Assembly (NCBI GenBank): GCA_965243095.1
Contig: OZ251530.1
Span: forward strand, 2,170,001 to 2,234,000
Direction of reading: 5' to 3'
DNA: 64,000 nucleotides
Source: VXYL01 sp965243095
Lineage (GTDB): Bacteria; Pseudomonadota; Gammaproteobacteria; Pseudomonadales; Azotimanducaceae
This document shows, piece after piece, positions 1 through 8,164 of this stretch. Position 1 is the stretch's first letter, and each line of letters opens with the position of its first letter. The notes below the pieces were generated by a model. It was not told where the DNA came from and made no database searches. It saw nothing but the letters and a program-made list of their open reading frames with translations. A program made the translations under genes and the position numbers.

Positions 1-817
1 CGCTGCCCTTGTGCCCTTCGTCCACGAAAATCAGATTGTTGCCGTCGAACGCCTCCACCGGCACGCTCACGCCGCCGCCGCGTTTTTGCTCCACCAGCTT
101 GGTGATCTCGATCACGCGCACCGTGTGCGGCACCTGCAGCAGGCCGCTGTCCGCCAGATGGAAGCGCTTGGCGGGAATGTCGGAGATGGCCAGCTCCTCG
201 AGATGCTGTTCGCTCAAACCTTCGTTGGGCGTGATGAGCAGGATGTTGTCCAGCGGCGCTTTGCCGTAGCGCTCGTGGTAGTGCAGGAACTGCCGATAGT
301 TGAGGTGCATGAGCAGCGTCTTGCCGCTGCCGGTGGCCATCCAGAAGGCCAGCTTGCGCAAGTCGTCCGCGGCGAGCGGCGGCTCGGTTGCCCATTTCGG
401 GTTGTGTTGCCTACGCAGCCAGCTGTTGAACTCGCGCAGCAGCGTCTCCGGGCGGCCGATGCACCAGTCCAGATAGTGCTCCGCGTAGATCGCCGCCAAG
501 TGCTGGAAATAGCGCAGCGTGATCGGCTCGGCGCGCCCGGCGTTCATGGCCGCCAAGTGCCGGCGGATGTTGTCGTCGTAGCGGAACAGGTCGGCGCGCT
601 CGACCTTGGAATCCGTGCGCGTCGCCAAGCGGATGCTCAACGCGCTGCGCCCGCCGAAGGTGAAGCCTTCGCCGGCGATTTTGGCCTCCGCGAACAACTC
701 CTCGTTCGTGGTGAACCCGAAGCGGTGGTTCAACCACGCGAGCAGCATCAAGCGCTTCTCCAGCTGCGCGTAGGTGGGCGGGGGAGGGGGTCGGTGTTTG
801 TGGATGAATCTGGCCAC
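1..817 (-). CDS. Type III-like restriction helicase (Res), N-terminal part
   Basis: Superfamily 2 DNA helicase/ATPase that probably acts as the translocating and cleaving subunit beside the methyltransferase just upstream. Only about 272 codons are in the window; the gene continues beyond the left edge, so the nuclease domain cannot be seen. A Walker A motif (MATGSGKTLLMH) lies near residue 160 and a DEGH box near residue 264, followed by KGS, as in Res subunits. I chose the GTG at 817 because it starts 5 bases after the methyltransferase stop (823-825) and opens a frame reading VARFIHKHRP, which implies translational coupling. The Walker A and DEGH motifs are seen. The type III-like role is inferred from the pairing. 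It could equally be a solitary DEAD-box protein of another methylase-helicase defence system. Confidence 0.75.
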   Translation of the reverse strand, partial: MARFIHKHRPPPPPTYAQLEKRLMLLAWLNHRFGFTTNEELFAEAKIAGEGFTFGGRSALSIRLATRTDSKVERADLFRYDDNIRRHLAAMNAGRAEPITLRYFQHLAAIYAEHYLDWCIGRPETLLREFNSWLRRQHNPKWATEPPLAADDLRKLAFWMATGSGKTLLMHLNYRQFLHYHERYGKAPLDNILLITPNEGLSEQHLEELAISDIPAKRFHLADSGLLQVPHTVRVIEITKLVEQKRGGGVSVPVEAFDGNNLIFVDEGHKGS

Positions 818-822
818 GGCGG

Positions 823-3807
823 CTACCCCAACGGCGCGAACAGGCGTTGGTGGAACAGCGGCTCCAAGGGCTTCGCGCCGCGGATGGTGCCGGCGCCGTT
901 GAAGTACACGTCGTCGGCGCCGTCGGCCAGGTTGTTCTCCGCCACGAACTTGCGGTCGCGGGTGTAGTCCGCCTCCTCCCAGCCGGCGGTGGCGCGCCAG
1001 ATGACGGCGGTGGTGCGGCCCTTCACGTCGCCGCAGTACACCAAGTAGCGGCGATCGTCGTCGTAATGGACTTTGCGGGTGTACACGCGCAGGCCGAGGA
1101 GGTAGTTGAAGGTCTCGGCGACGTCCGCCTTGAGCGTGGCGCCGTTGCCGTTGTGGTGGGTGACCAGCTTGTAGTCGAACGGGCGCGTGAGATCTTGGAA
1201 GTTGAGCAGCGTGGCGCTGTACTTGGTCTCGAAATCCAGCATGTACTTGACGACGTACTCTTCCCACTGCATGGCTTGCTGCACGCCGGCCTCGCTGAAC
1301 TCGAGGCTGTTCAGCGCGTCCTCGTAGCTCTCCAAGCGAATGTACTTGATGATGCGCGGGCTGCGTGATGCCTCGTCGTCCGTCGGTGCCCGTTGCGGCT
1401 TGCCGTTTCTCCACTCGGGGGCGAACACCAGCCTTTTCGTGCGAGGAACCAGCACGGCGTCAAAGTACTCGCCCACTTCGACCAAGACAAACCGCAGTCC
1501 CCGGTCGTCTTCCCTGTTCAATGCGATCACGGCTTGCGCGGTCGTCCCCGATCCGGCGAAGTAGTCGAGCACGACGCCGTCTTCGTTAGGGGCGCTCACG
1601 CGGATGGCGTCCATGACCGCGGCTGGCGCCTTGGGGAACTCGAAGCCCTGTTCTCCACCAAATAGGTCCTTCAGCGCCCTCGTCCCGTTGTCCCGTGCCG
1701 AATACTCCGCCTTGTCCCACCAAGTCCTCGGCAGCGTCCCGGCCGTCTGCACGTACTTTCGCGTGTAGACCTCGAGTCGGCCATTGAGCTTTCTGACGAG
1801 CATCTCGGGCAGGCTAGCGCGCGTCCGTTCAACGCCAAAGCGCCAGACCCGTTCGCTGCCGTCTCCATCCAACGGTAGCAACACGACCTCGGCATCGCTG
1901 TGTTGTTCCAGCACACTCCATGCCTGCTCGTCGTCTTGCCACTCAAGCCTTGGCAAACGTAGCGCCAAGGATTCCACATGGCAGTACAGGGGGAAGAACT
2001 GCTTGGGTCGGTCGGGCCGAAAGCTGCCAGCGCTGCTCTTTCTGAAGTTCTCCCACTCGAACGCCCTGCCGGCGTCGTCACGCTCGCCGTATCGTTCCAA
2101 CTGCTCGCGGGTGTGTTCCAGCCGCCCTATCGCGGATTTCTCGGCGTCCTTTGCGTAAAACAACCCGTACTCGTGATTGACCGCAAATCCCCTCACGGTT
2201 GACCTGCCCGACGGATTGTTGCGAATCACGACCGTTCCAAGGTAGTTTTCCGCACCAAGGACTTGCTCCATCATCATCGCCAATCTGTGTAGCTCGTAAT
2301 CGTCGATCGTTGTGCAGACGATGCCATGCGGAGCGACCAAGGTGTGCGCGATTCGCATTCTGCTTTCCATGAGGGCGAGCCATGACGAGTGCTCGTACTC
2401 GTTCTTGTAGACGATCTTCGTCGCGAATGTGTTGTACGGCGGATCGATGTACACGGCGTCAACCGTTTCACGGTAGTTGCCTTCAAGGAGCGCTAGCGCA
2501 TGGAAGTTGTCGCTGCACACCAAGAGACCATCCGTGCCACCGTCGAGATCGTCAACCGTCGCCAGAAGGTCATCCACAAAACTGGGATCGAAGTGCTTCG
2601 TGTCCAGAGGCAGGGTTTCATGGGACCGTAGGAAGTTCAGTCGGTTGTCCTTGTTCCGGCCATCTACGCTGAGGAGATCGTCGCTTATGTTGAGGCTTTC
2701 TCTCCACTCCTTCCATTGGGGCTCGCAATCGACAATGGCAGGGTAGAAGCGCCGGTCTATTGTCCCGACGCGGATGATGTACTGCGCCTCGGTGACGAAC
2801 TTGCGTTTTTCCCACAGCTTCCTCTGAAAGTTCTCCACTTGGGCGAAGAAGCCGATGAGCTGCTCGGCGGCCCGCCTGATCGCGCGCAGCGGGCGGAACG
2901 GGTCGTTGCGCGGATCCATGCCGAAGTCGCGCTGCTCCAACCCGGCGATGGTCAGCACCTCGTTCTTCAGGTAGAAATCGAGCTCGCGGGTGAGGAACGC
3001 GTGCAAGTCCTTGTGGACGAAGAAGTCCGAGGTGTTGCGGCGGGTGTAGCGGCGCAGGTGGTACTCCAACAGCGAGATCGGCTTGCCGTCGCCGTTGCGG
3101 TGGCGCTCGGCCAAGAGCGCCGCGGTGGCGCGTTCGGCGTTGGCGGCCTTCTCCAAGCGCTTCGGTATCTCCGCCACGGCGTCGGCGATGACGGCCTCCT
3201 GCACATGGTTCTTGCCGCGTCTGCGCTGCTCGGTCGCCGTCATCGGGCGAAAGTCGAAGGGGATCGACACCGTGGCGGCGGCTTCGTCCCAAGCGATCTG
3301 GCGGTAGCGCGGGAAGAAGTAGCGGCGCTCGCCCTTCACGTTGTTCTGCTCCACGTTGGCCTCGGCCACGGCGAACCGCACGCTCACCTGGCCGTCGGCG
3401 GCCTTGAAGGCGTAGTTGCGCAGGTGCTCGGCGGTCTTCACGTAGTGCTGGTCCCGGTTGGCCCAGTGCAGATGCACCTCCTCGCCGTTGTAGGGGATCA
3501 TGTAGCGCTCGCGCTTGGAGTAGCGGCGCTTGGAGACGAAGTCCCCCTCGTCGTAGTAGCGGCTGAAGAAGGTGTAGAGGTGGTTGAACACCGTGGCTTG
3601 CAGCGCCTCCTGGCCCGCGGGCTCGGCGGCCTCCGCGTCGCCTTGGAGTTCCTCCTCCACCAGCGCCGGCAGCTTGTCGCTGATGAAGCCCTCGATGGCG
3701 TCCCGCTTGTGGTTCATGAGGCGGTAGATGCCGAAGTCCAAGTCCGCGCAGTCGAATTGGAACAGCTCCCGCAGCAGGGTTTGGAATCGCTCTAGTGGCT
3801 GGCTCAT
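823..3807 (-). CDS. Site-specific adenine DNA methyltransferase (type III Mod-like)
   Basis: 994-residue SAM-dependent DNA methyltransferase, predicted to methylate adenine at a specific site and to partner the downstream helicase. Motif IV (DPPYN, within VDAVYIDPPYNTF) is near residue 452. The SAM-binding motif I (DYFAGSGTTAQAV) comes later, near residue 750. That IV-before-I order is the beta class typical of type III Mod proteins. About 300 residues lie between the motifs and may hold the target-recognition domain; the N-terminal 400 residues are not recognisable to me. The open frame extends upstream to 4098, but the ATG at 3807 is preferred: it has a GGAG 8 bases upstream and begins MSQPLERFQTLL, where protein-like composition starts. 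It is longer than many Mod subunits (600-700 residues). Confidence 0.85.
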   Translation of the reverse strand: MSQPLERFQTLLRELFQFDCADLDFGIYRLMNHKRDAIEGFISDKLPALVEEELQGDAEAAEPAGQEALQATVFNHLYTFFSRYYDEGDFVSKRRYSKRERYMIPYNGEEVHLHWANRDQHYVKTAEHLRNYAFKAADGQVSVRFAVAEANVEQNNVKGERRYFFPRYRQIAWDEAAATVSIPFDFRPMTATEQRRRGKNHVQEAVIADAVAEIPKRLEKAANAERATAALLAERHRNGDGKPISLLEYHLRRYTRRNTSDFFVHKDLHAFLTRELDFYLKNEVLTIAGLEQRDFGMDPRNDPFRPLRAIRRAAEQLIGFFAQVENFQRKLWEKRKFVTEAQYIIRVGTIDRRFYPAIVDCEPQWKEWRESLNISDDLLSVDGRNKDNRLNFLRSHETLPLDTKHFDPSFVDDLLATVDDLDGGTDGLLVCSDNFHALALLEGNYRETVDAVYIDPPYNTFATKIVYKNEYEHSSWLALMESRMRIAHTLVAPHGIVCTTIDDYELHRLAMMMEQVLGAENYLGTVVIRNNPSGRSTVRGFAVNHEYGLFYAKDAEKSAIGRLEHTREQLERYGERDDAGRAFEWENFRKSSAGSFRPDRPKQFFPLYCHVESLALRLPRLEWQDDEQAWSVLEQHSDAEVVLLPLDGDGSERVWRFGVERTRASLPEMLVRKLNGRLEVYTRKYVQTAGTLPRTWWDKAEYSARDNGTRALKDLFGGEQGFEFPKAPAAVMDAIRVSAPNEDGVVLDYFAGSGTTAQAVIALNREDDRGLRFVLVEVGEYFDAVLVPRTKRLVFAPEWRNGKPQRAPTDDEASRSPRIIKYIRLESYEDALNSLEFSEAGVQQAMQWEEYVVKYMLDFETKYSATLLNFQDLTRPFDYKLVTHHNGNGATLKADVAETFNYLLGLRVYTRKVHYDDDRRYLVYCGDVKGRTTAVIWRATAGWEEADYTRDRKFVAENNLADGADDVYFNGAGTIRGAKPLEPLFHQRLFAPLG

Positions 3808-4159
3808 GGGGTGGCTCCGGTCGGCAATCAGGGGTGCGGCGGGCCTCGCGCAGGCCGCCACAGCGCAGGTAACCGTACTGCGGCCGGCAAGCCGTGTCAA
3901 CGAAAATCCTGTATGCGCGTTCAGCGTACACTTGTGTGCGAATACACGCCGAAAAAATGCCGCCAGGGACACGCCGCCGAGCGCCGCAAACTCGCCCACG
4001 CCGTGGCGGAATGCTTTATGGAACAAAGCCTTACGGCGGGTGCCCGCCAAACGCGGCGGCGGCCGAGGCCGGGGGATCCGCGGTGGTACCAAAATCAAGC
4101 TAGCGTTTTCCGCCCGCAGCCTTTATGTTTGTGTGCCTGTTTCGCTAGGGGTCGATCCC
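3808..4159. other. Divergent intergenic region
   Basis: 352 bp between the minus-strand methyltransferase and the plus-strand aldolase, so it must hold both promoters. An imperfect palindrome (TGTA-TGC ... GCG-TACA) lies near 3910-3930, followed by a TACACTTGTGTGCG stretch; these could be operator sites but I cannot assign them. No convincing gene or sigma-70 promoter is visible. Confidence 0.4.
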
Positions 4160-4906
4160 ATGAACCACGTCAAGGACATGCTCAAAGCCGGCGACACCGC
4201 CATCGGCACCACCGCGCGCGCCGACAGCGAAGTGCGGTTTCTCGCCAACTCCGGCTTCGACTTTCTGATGTTCGACACGCAGCACTCCACGGACGACATC
4301 AAGGGCTTGGCCGCGGCGGTCGCCGCCACGAGGGGCGCGAAGGCGGCGCCGATCATCCGCGTGGGCGATCTGCGCCCCGACCAGATCTGCTACGCCTTGG
4401 ACGTTGGCGCCAAAGGCATCGTGGTGCCGATGGTGAACACCCCCGCGCAAGCCAAGCAAATGGTGCGGTGGTGCCGATACCCCTTGGCCGGCGAGCGCAG
4501 CTCGGCGGGGCCGCGCGGCGACTGGGGCGAGTTCAAGAGCTACCGCGAATACATGGACGCGGTGAACGAGCAACTGCTGATCATTCCCATGATCGAGACG
4601 CAGGAAGCCTTGGACGGCATCGACGACATCTTGGCCGTTCCGGGCATCGACGTGCTGCTGGTTGGGCCATCGGACCTCTCCATCAACTTGGACGTGCCGC
4701 TGGACTATCCGAACCCGAAGTACCACGCGGCGTTGGACAAGATCGGTGCCGCGTGCCAGCGCGCCGGCGTCGCCGCCGGGATGTACTTCGTGCCGCCGGG
4801 CATCGCGCCGCAGGTGTTGATGGACAAGGGCTTTCGCTTTTTCACCCTGCCGTGGCTGCCGTGGGCGACGAAAGGCATTCAGAGCGGCTTGGGGGACATT
4901 CGGTAG
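4160..4906 (+). CDS. HpcH/HpaI-family class II aldolase
   Basis: 248-residue metal-dependent aldolase of the HpcH/HpaI (4-hydroxy-2-oxoheptanedioate aldolase / 2-dehydro-3-deoxyglucarate aldolase) family. Such enzymes split 2-keto-4-hydroxy acids into pyruvate and an aldehyde in the cytoplasm. The family pattern is visible: FLMFDTQHS near residue 35 (the D-x-x-H region of the active site), an R in PIIRVGD, the metal-binding Glu in PMIETQEAL near residue 137, and LLVGPSDLS with the metal Asp near residue 175. Length matches the family (about 250). The open frame extends far upstream, but ATG 4160 (MNHVKDML) is where homology-like sequence begins. The Q in DTQH replaces the E common in DxEHG versions. 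The neighbours do not reveal the substrate. Confidence 0.85.
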   Translation: MNHVKDMLKAGDTAIGTTARADSEVRFLANSGFDFLMFDTQHSTDDIKGLAAAVAATRGAKAAPIIRVGDLRPDQICYALDVGAKGIVVPMVNTPAQAKQMVRWCRYPLAGERSSAGPRGDWGEFKSYREYMDAVNEQLLIIPMIETQEALDGIDDILAVPGIDVLLVGPSDLSINLDVPLDYPNPKYHAALDKIGAACQRAGVAAGMYFVPPGIAPQVLMDKGFRFFTLPWLPWATKGIQSGLGDIR

Positions 4907-4924
4907 AGGTCGCAGCCGCGCCGG

Positions 4925-5055
4925 GTGTGGGACATTTGGCGTCTTGGGAGCGCGGGCGTCTCGCCCGCACTTTCGTTCACGGGCGTTGACCTTGTGCGGG
5001 CGATACGCCCGCGCTCCCAGGACATGCTGACCAGATGCCACCAAATGTCGCACAC
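4925..5055. repeat. REP/MITE-like nested palindrome, copy 1
   Basis: Non-coding palindromic element between the aldolase and UnbV genes. Two oppositely oriented copies of a hairpin unit, TGGGAGCGCGGGCGTCTC followed by GCCCGCA, flank a core of about 25 bases containing TTCGTTCACGGGCGTTGACC. The outer ends are GTGTGGGACATTTGG (left) and CCAAATGTCGCACAC (right), an outer inverted repeat. Related copies lie near 40284-40413 and 54702-54823. It may be a REP-type or MITE-type element and could act as a bidirectional terminator. Confidence 0.75.
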
Positions 5056-5070
5056 CCCCGCGCCGGGTCG

Positions 5071-6726
5071 CTATTGGGGCGTTCCGCCGCCTTCGCGCAA
5101 CGTGTAGGTTCGGCCGGCGGGGAAGTCGCCAAACGCTTCGCGGGCGCCGCCGGGCCAGATCACCGCCACATCCCGGGCCAGCGCGTGTTCGCCAAGGCCG
5201 AAGTGTGCGCTTGGCGCGCTGGAGGCGAGATAGCTGGCGGAAGGCTGCACATCCCGGCGCAAGCGGGTTTCGCCAACCGTGGCGGCAACGGTGGCGGCCG
5301 GCACGTCGCTGCCGTGGCGGGAAAGAACTCGGAACCGCGCCCACTGGCCGCGGTTGGCGCGGTTCATGAGCACATAGGGTGGGGCGTCGCGGTTGGCGAC
5401 CACCAGATCCAAGCCGCCGTCGCCGTCGATGTCGCCCACCGCCACGCCGCGGCTGGTGTGGACGAGCGCCGGTGGAGCGCCCTCGGGGGGCTTTAGCTCG
5501 ACGAGCCGGAAGGCACCGCCGGGATCCCTGTACCCGCGAAACAACGTGTTCGGTTCCGCGTAGCCATCGCCCACCGCCGGCGCGGAGAGCTGCACCTTGC
5601 CGTTCGCCTCGTACAGGTCCAACAGCCCGTCGTTGTCGAAGTCCGCGAGCGCCACGCCGAAGCGGGTGTGGCGCATGCTCGGCGCACCCAATCCCGCGCT
5701 GCGCGTGGCGTCCACGAAGTAAGCGCCTTCGTTGCGGAACAGCGAATCCGTTTGGCGCTCCAGGTTCACCACCAGCAGGTCGCTGTCGCCGTCGTCGTCG
5801 AAATCCGCCGCGGCGACGCCCATGCCGGCCTTGGCGATGCCGTGCTCGTCCACCGCGCAGCCCCACAGCAGGCAGCCATCGGTGAACCGCATGTCGCCGT
5901 GGTTGAGCCAAAGCTGGTTCAGCATGGTGTCGTTGGCGACGAACACGTCGGTGTCGCCGTCGCCGTCGAAGTCCGCGCCCACCGCGCCCAAGCCGTTGCC
6001 GAACGCGACGTTCAGGCCGGCCGCGTGCGTGGCATCCGTGAACGTGCCGTCGCCGTTGTTGCGGTACAGGCGATCCATCGCCGGCGCCTGATAGACGTTC
6101 GGCCCGCAATAGGTGGGATGCAGCGCGGTGGCGGAGCAATCCTGCTCGATGGCCGGCGTCCAGTTGATGTAGTTGACGACGAACAGATCCAAGTGGCCAT
6201 CCAGATCCAAGTCCAGAAACGCGGCGGCGGTGCCCCAGCCCGGGTCGCCAACACCCGCTTGCGAGGTCACGTCTTGAAAGCGGCCGCGCCCGTCGTTGCG
6301 GAGCAGCGTGTTGGCGCCGAGATTCGTCACATAGAGATCCGTATCGCCATCGTTGTCGTAATCGCCGGCGGCCACGCCCATGCCGTAGCCGCGATCGGCG
6401 GCGTCGCCGAGGTTGCCCGCCTCGTCGAAATGGCCGTCGCCCCGGTTCAAGTACAGCCGGTTCGCCGAATCCGCCCCCGGCGCGCCGATGCGCCCGCTTT
6501 GCACCAGATACAGGTCCAGATCGTCGTCCCCATCCACATCCACCAAAGCGACGCCGCCGGCCATGATCTCCGGCAGCAAGTGCCGCTCCACATGGCCCGA
6601 AACATGCGTGAAATCCACCCCGCGCTGCGCCGCTTCTTCGCGGAACCACGGCGCGGGCGAGGGCGAGCAAGCACCGCACAGCAGCGCCGAGGCAGCAAGC
6701 CAACGGCTGAGGCGTTCGACATCCAC
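5071..6726 (-). CDS. FG-GAP/VCBS repeat protein with C-terminal UnbV/ASPIC domain (CRTAC1-like)
   Basis: 551-residue exported protein, probably a lipoprotein: the N-terminus (RLSRWLAASALLCGACSPSP) is a short signal peptide ending at a Cys. At least seven calcium-binding-type FG-GAP/VCBS repeats follow, for example DYDNDGDTDLYV, DFDGDGDTDVFV, DFDDDGDSDLLV and DFDNDGLLDLYE, which build a beta-propeller. The last 80 residues (GVAVGDIDGDGGLDL to AVIWPGGAREAF) match the ASPIC/UnbV domain. I chose the GTG at 6726 because it lies 4 bases after the Fic stop codon (6731-6733) and directly precedes the signal peptide, so the two are probably coupled. Function unknown; such proteins are usually extracellular or envelope adhesion/scaffold factors. 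A second member is at 17838-19535. Confidence 0.8.
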   Translation of the reverse strand: MDVERLSRWLAASALLCGACSPSPAPWFREEAAQRGVDFTHVSGHVERHLLPEIMAGGVALVDVDGDDDLDLYLVQSGRIGAPGADSANRLYLNRGDGHFDEAGNLGDAADRGYGMGVAAGDYDNDGDTDLYVTNLGANTLLRNDGRGRFQDVTSQAGVGDPGWGTAAAFLDLDLDGHLDLFVVNYINWTPAIEQDCSATALHPTYCGPNVYQAPAMDRLYRNNGDGTFTDATHAAGLNVAFGNGLGAVGADFDGDGDTDVFVANDTMLNQLWLNHGDMRFTDGCLLWGCAVDEHGIAKAGMGVAAADFDDDGDSDLLVVNLERQTDSLFRNEGAYFVDATRSAGLGAPSMRHTRFGVALADFDNDGLLDLYEANGKVQLSAPAVGDGYAEPNTLFRGYRDPGGAFRLVELKPPEGAPPALVHTSRGVAVGDIDGDGGLDLVVANRDAPPYVLMNRANRGQWARFRVLSRHGSDVPAATVAATVGETRLRRDVQPSASYLASSAPSAHFGLGEHALARDVAVIWPGGAREAFGDFPAGRTYTLREGGGTPQ

Positions 6727-6730
6727 GGCG

Positions 6731-8071
6731 CTACGAATTGGCTTCACGCCAGCGCTCGAAATCCCGCCTGCCCAATCCATAGCGGACCAGCACACCCTCG
6801 TGCAGACGCGCCAACTCGTCGGAGATGAGAAAGCGAACATCGTCTCTGTCGGCCGCGGGTACGCCCTTCTCGATCGCCGCCCGCATGGCTTCCGCCGGAT
6901 GCAGCGACGGCCGCAGCACCGCCGCCCGCACGCACTGCTTGATGACTTCGCGGTAGGTTAGGCGCAACGGGGAGGGTTCCGGCGGATCCTCGCGAATGGC
7001 GATGTACTCCCGCGTGGAGCGTTCGTAGGCCCACACGAAGAGGTCGCGCAGCAACTCGATCCGCGTCGCCTCGTAAACGCCCAGTATGGCGTGCGCGTAA
7101 AGCTGCCGCGGCACCCCAAGAAACGTCAACGGGCACAGGCGAGCGCGGATCAACGGCACGTTCGCGGCCAGTCTGGAAGTTCGCTTGTTCACATCCGCGA
7201 AGGGCTGCAAGTACGGCAAATGCACCAACGCGAAGAACGATTGCTCGAACGGATCCGCAATGCCGGCGGCTTTCTCCAGCAGCACATCGAACAGGTGTTC
7301 GATGCGGGCGGGCATGGCGAGCGGACGGTAAACGCTCTCGCCAATCTCCACCGCGTGTTCGCGCAGGCGGCCTTCGTCGTTTGGATTGGGTAGCAGGTTT
7401 TCGGCGAGCAGGCTGTGCAGGTTGTGTACGGTGAAACGGTTGAAGCCGATGGCGTCCGCGTTGCCCACCAAGAGATCGATCGCGGCCTTGTGATTCAGGA
7501 TCATCTGCGTTTCCAGCGCCGTTTTGCCGCTGGCGGCGCGGGATTCCTCGATCAGATGCTGGGTGTCCAGCAGGCTGTAGGTGTTCCCTTCCAAGTGGCT
7601 GGACGCCCAGGAAAGATCGATCAGCAGCCGGCCGACGAGATCGCGGTCGTAGGTTCCGGCGGCAGCCCGCTGCTGCGCCGGCGCCAGCCGGCCCATGCGC
7701 CAAAGCCGTTCGCGCAGCGGCGCCGGCAGGTAGGCGGTTTCGTTGGGGCGATAGTCGAGCAGGAACTGCTCTTGATAGCCCACCGGTTCACGCGCCGCGA
7801 GGGGCTGTTCAACGTAAGCGAGGATCTCCCGGCCAGCCGTGGCCAGGGGAATGGCGCTTTCCCCGTGCTCCGGCGACGGCGCCGCGAGCACATAGCGGCG
7901 CGCCCGCGCCCGGCCAACGGCGGCGACGCGCCCGTCCCGCAACAACTGCGCCAACCACCGCTGCGCCGTGCGCCGCGGTACGCCCGGATGTCGCGCCAAC
8001 AGATCGCCAAGCGCCAGCCCACCGGCTTCGCCCCGGATGCTCTGAAGAAACTGTTGCGCCGATGCGGGCAT
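6731..8071 (-). CDS. Fic-domain protein with N-terminal winged helix and atypical active site
   Basis: 446-residue Fic-family protein. Residues 1-65 look like a winged-helix DNA-binding domain (GDLLARHPGVPRRTAQRWLAQL). An inhibitory-helix motif SSHLEGNT is near residue 160, and the Fic core follows. The signature loop is LQPFADVNKRTSRL, where active AMPylases have HPFxxGNGRxxR. The catalytic His is Gln and the anion-binding GNGR is VNKR, so AMP transfer by the usual mechanism is doubtful. The winged helix and the repeated operator-like sequence just upstream suggest an autoregulated DNA-binding Fic protein. GGGAGG lies 6 bases before ATG 8071. It may be a regulator, a target-restricted enzyme or an inactive paralogue. 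The gene leads a two-gene unit with the UnbV lipoprotein. Confidence 0.85.
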   Translation of the reverse strand: MPASAQQFLQSIRGEAGGLALGDLLARHPGVPRRTAQRWLAQLLRDGRVAAVGRARARRYVLAAPSPEHGESAIPLATAGREILAYVEQPLAAREPVGYQEQFLLDYRPNETAYLPAPLRERLWRMGRLAPAQQRAAAGTYDRDLVGRLLIDLSWASSHLEGNTYSLLDTQHLIEESRAASGKTALETQMILNHKAAIDLLVGNADAIGFNRFTVHNLHSLLAENLLPNPNDEGRLREHAVEIGESVYRPLAMPARIEHLFDVLLEKAAGIADPFEQSFFALVHLPYLQPFADVNKRTSRLAANVPLIRARLCPLTFLGVPRQLYAHAILGVYEATRIELLRDLFVWAYERSTREYIAIREDPPEPSPLRLTYREVIKQCVRAAVLRPSLHPAEAMRAAIEKGVPAADRDDVRFLISDELARLHEGVLVRYGLGRRDFERWREANS

Positions 8072-8083
8072 GCCGCCTCCCGT

Positions 8084-8151
8084 GCAGTGGCGCGATTATG
8101 GCGCGATTTTTGGAATCGCGCCACTGCAAGGTTGTTGGGTGTGGCGCGATT
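8084..8151 (-). promoter_or_regulatory. Operator-like array overlapping the predicted fic promoter
   Basis: Four copies of TGGCGCGATT occur upstream of the fic start: 8088-8097, 8099-8108 and 8142-8151 on the plus strand, and an inverted one at 8114-8123. The first and the inverted one belong to a perfect 14-bp inverted repeat (8084-8097 and 8114-8127). On the minus strand CATAAT (8095-8100) is a good -10 box and lies inside the palindrome, so a bound repressor would block the promoter. The Fic protein's own winged helix is the obvious candidate binder; that part is inference. Confidence 0.6.
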
Positions 8152-8164
8152 CAGACCCGAATGC

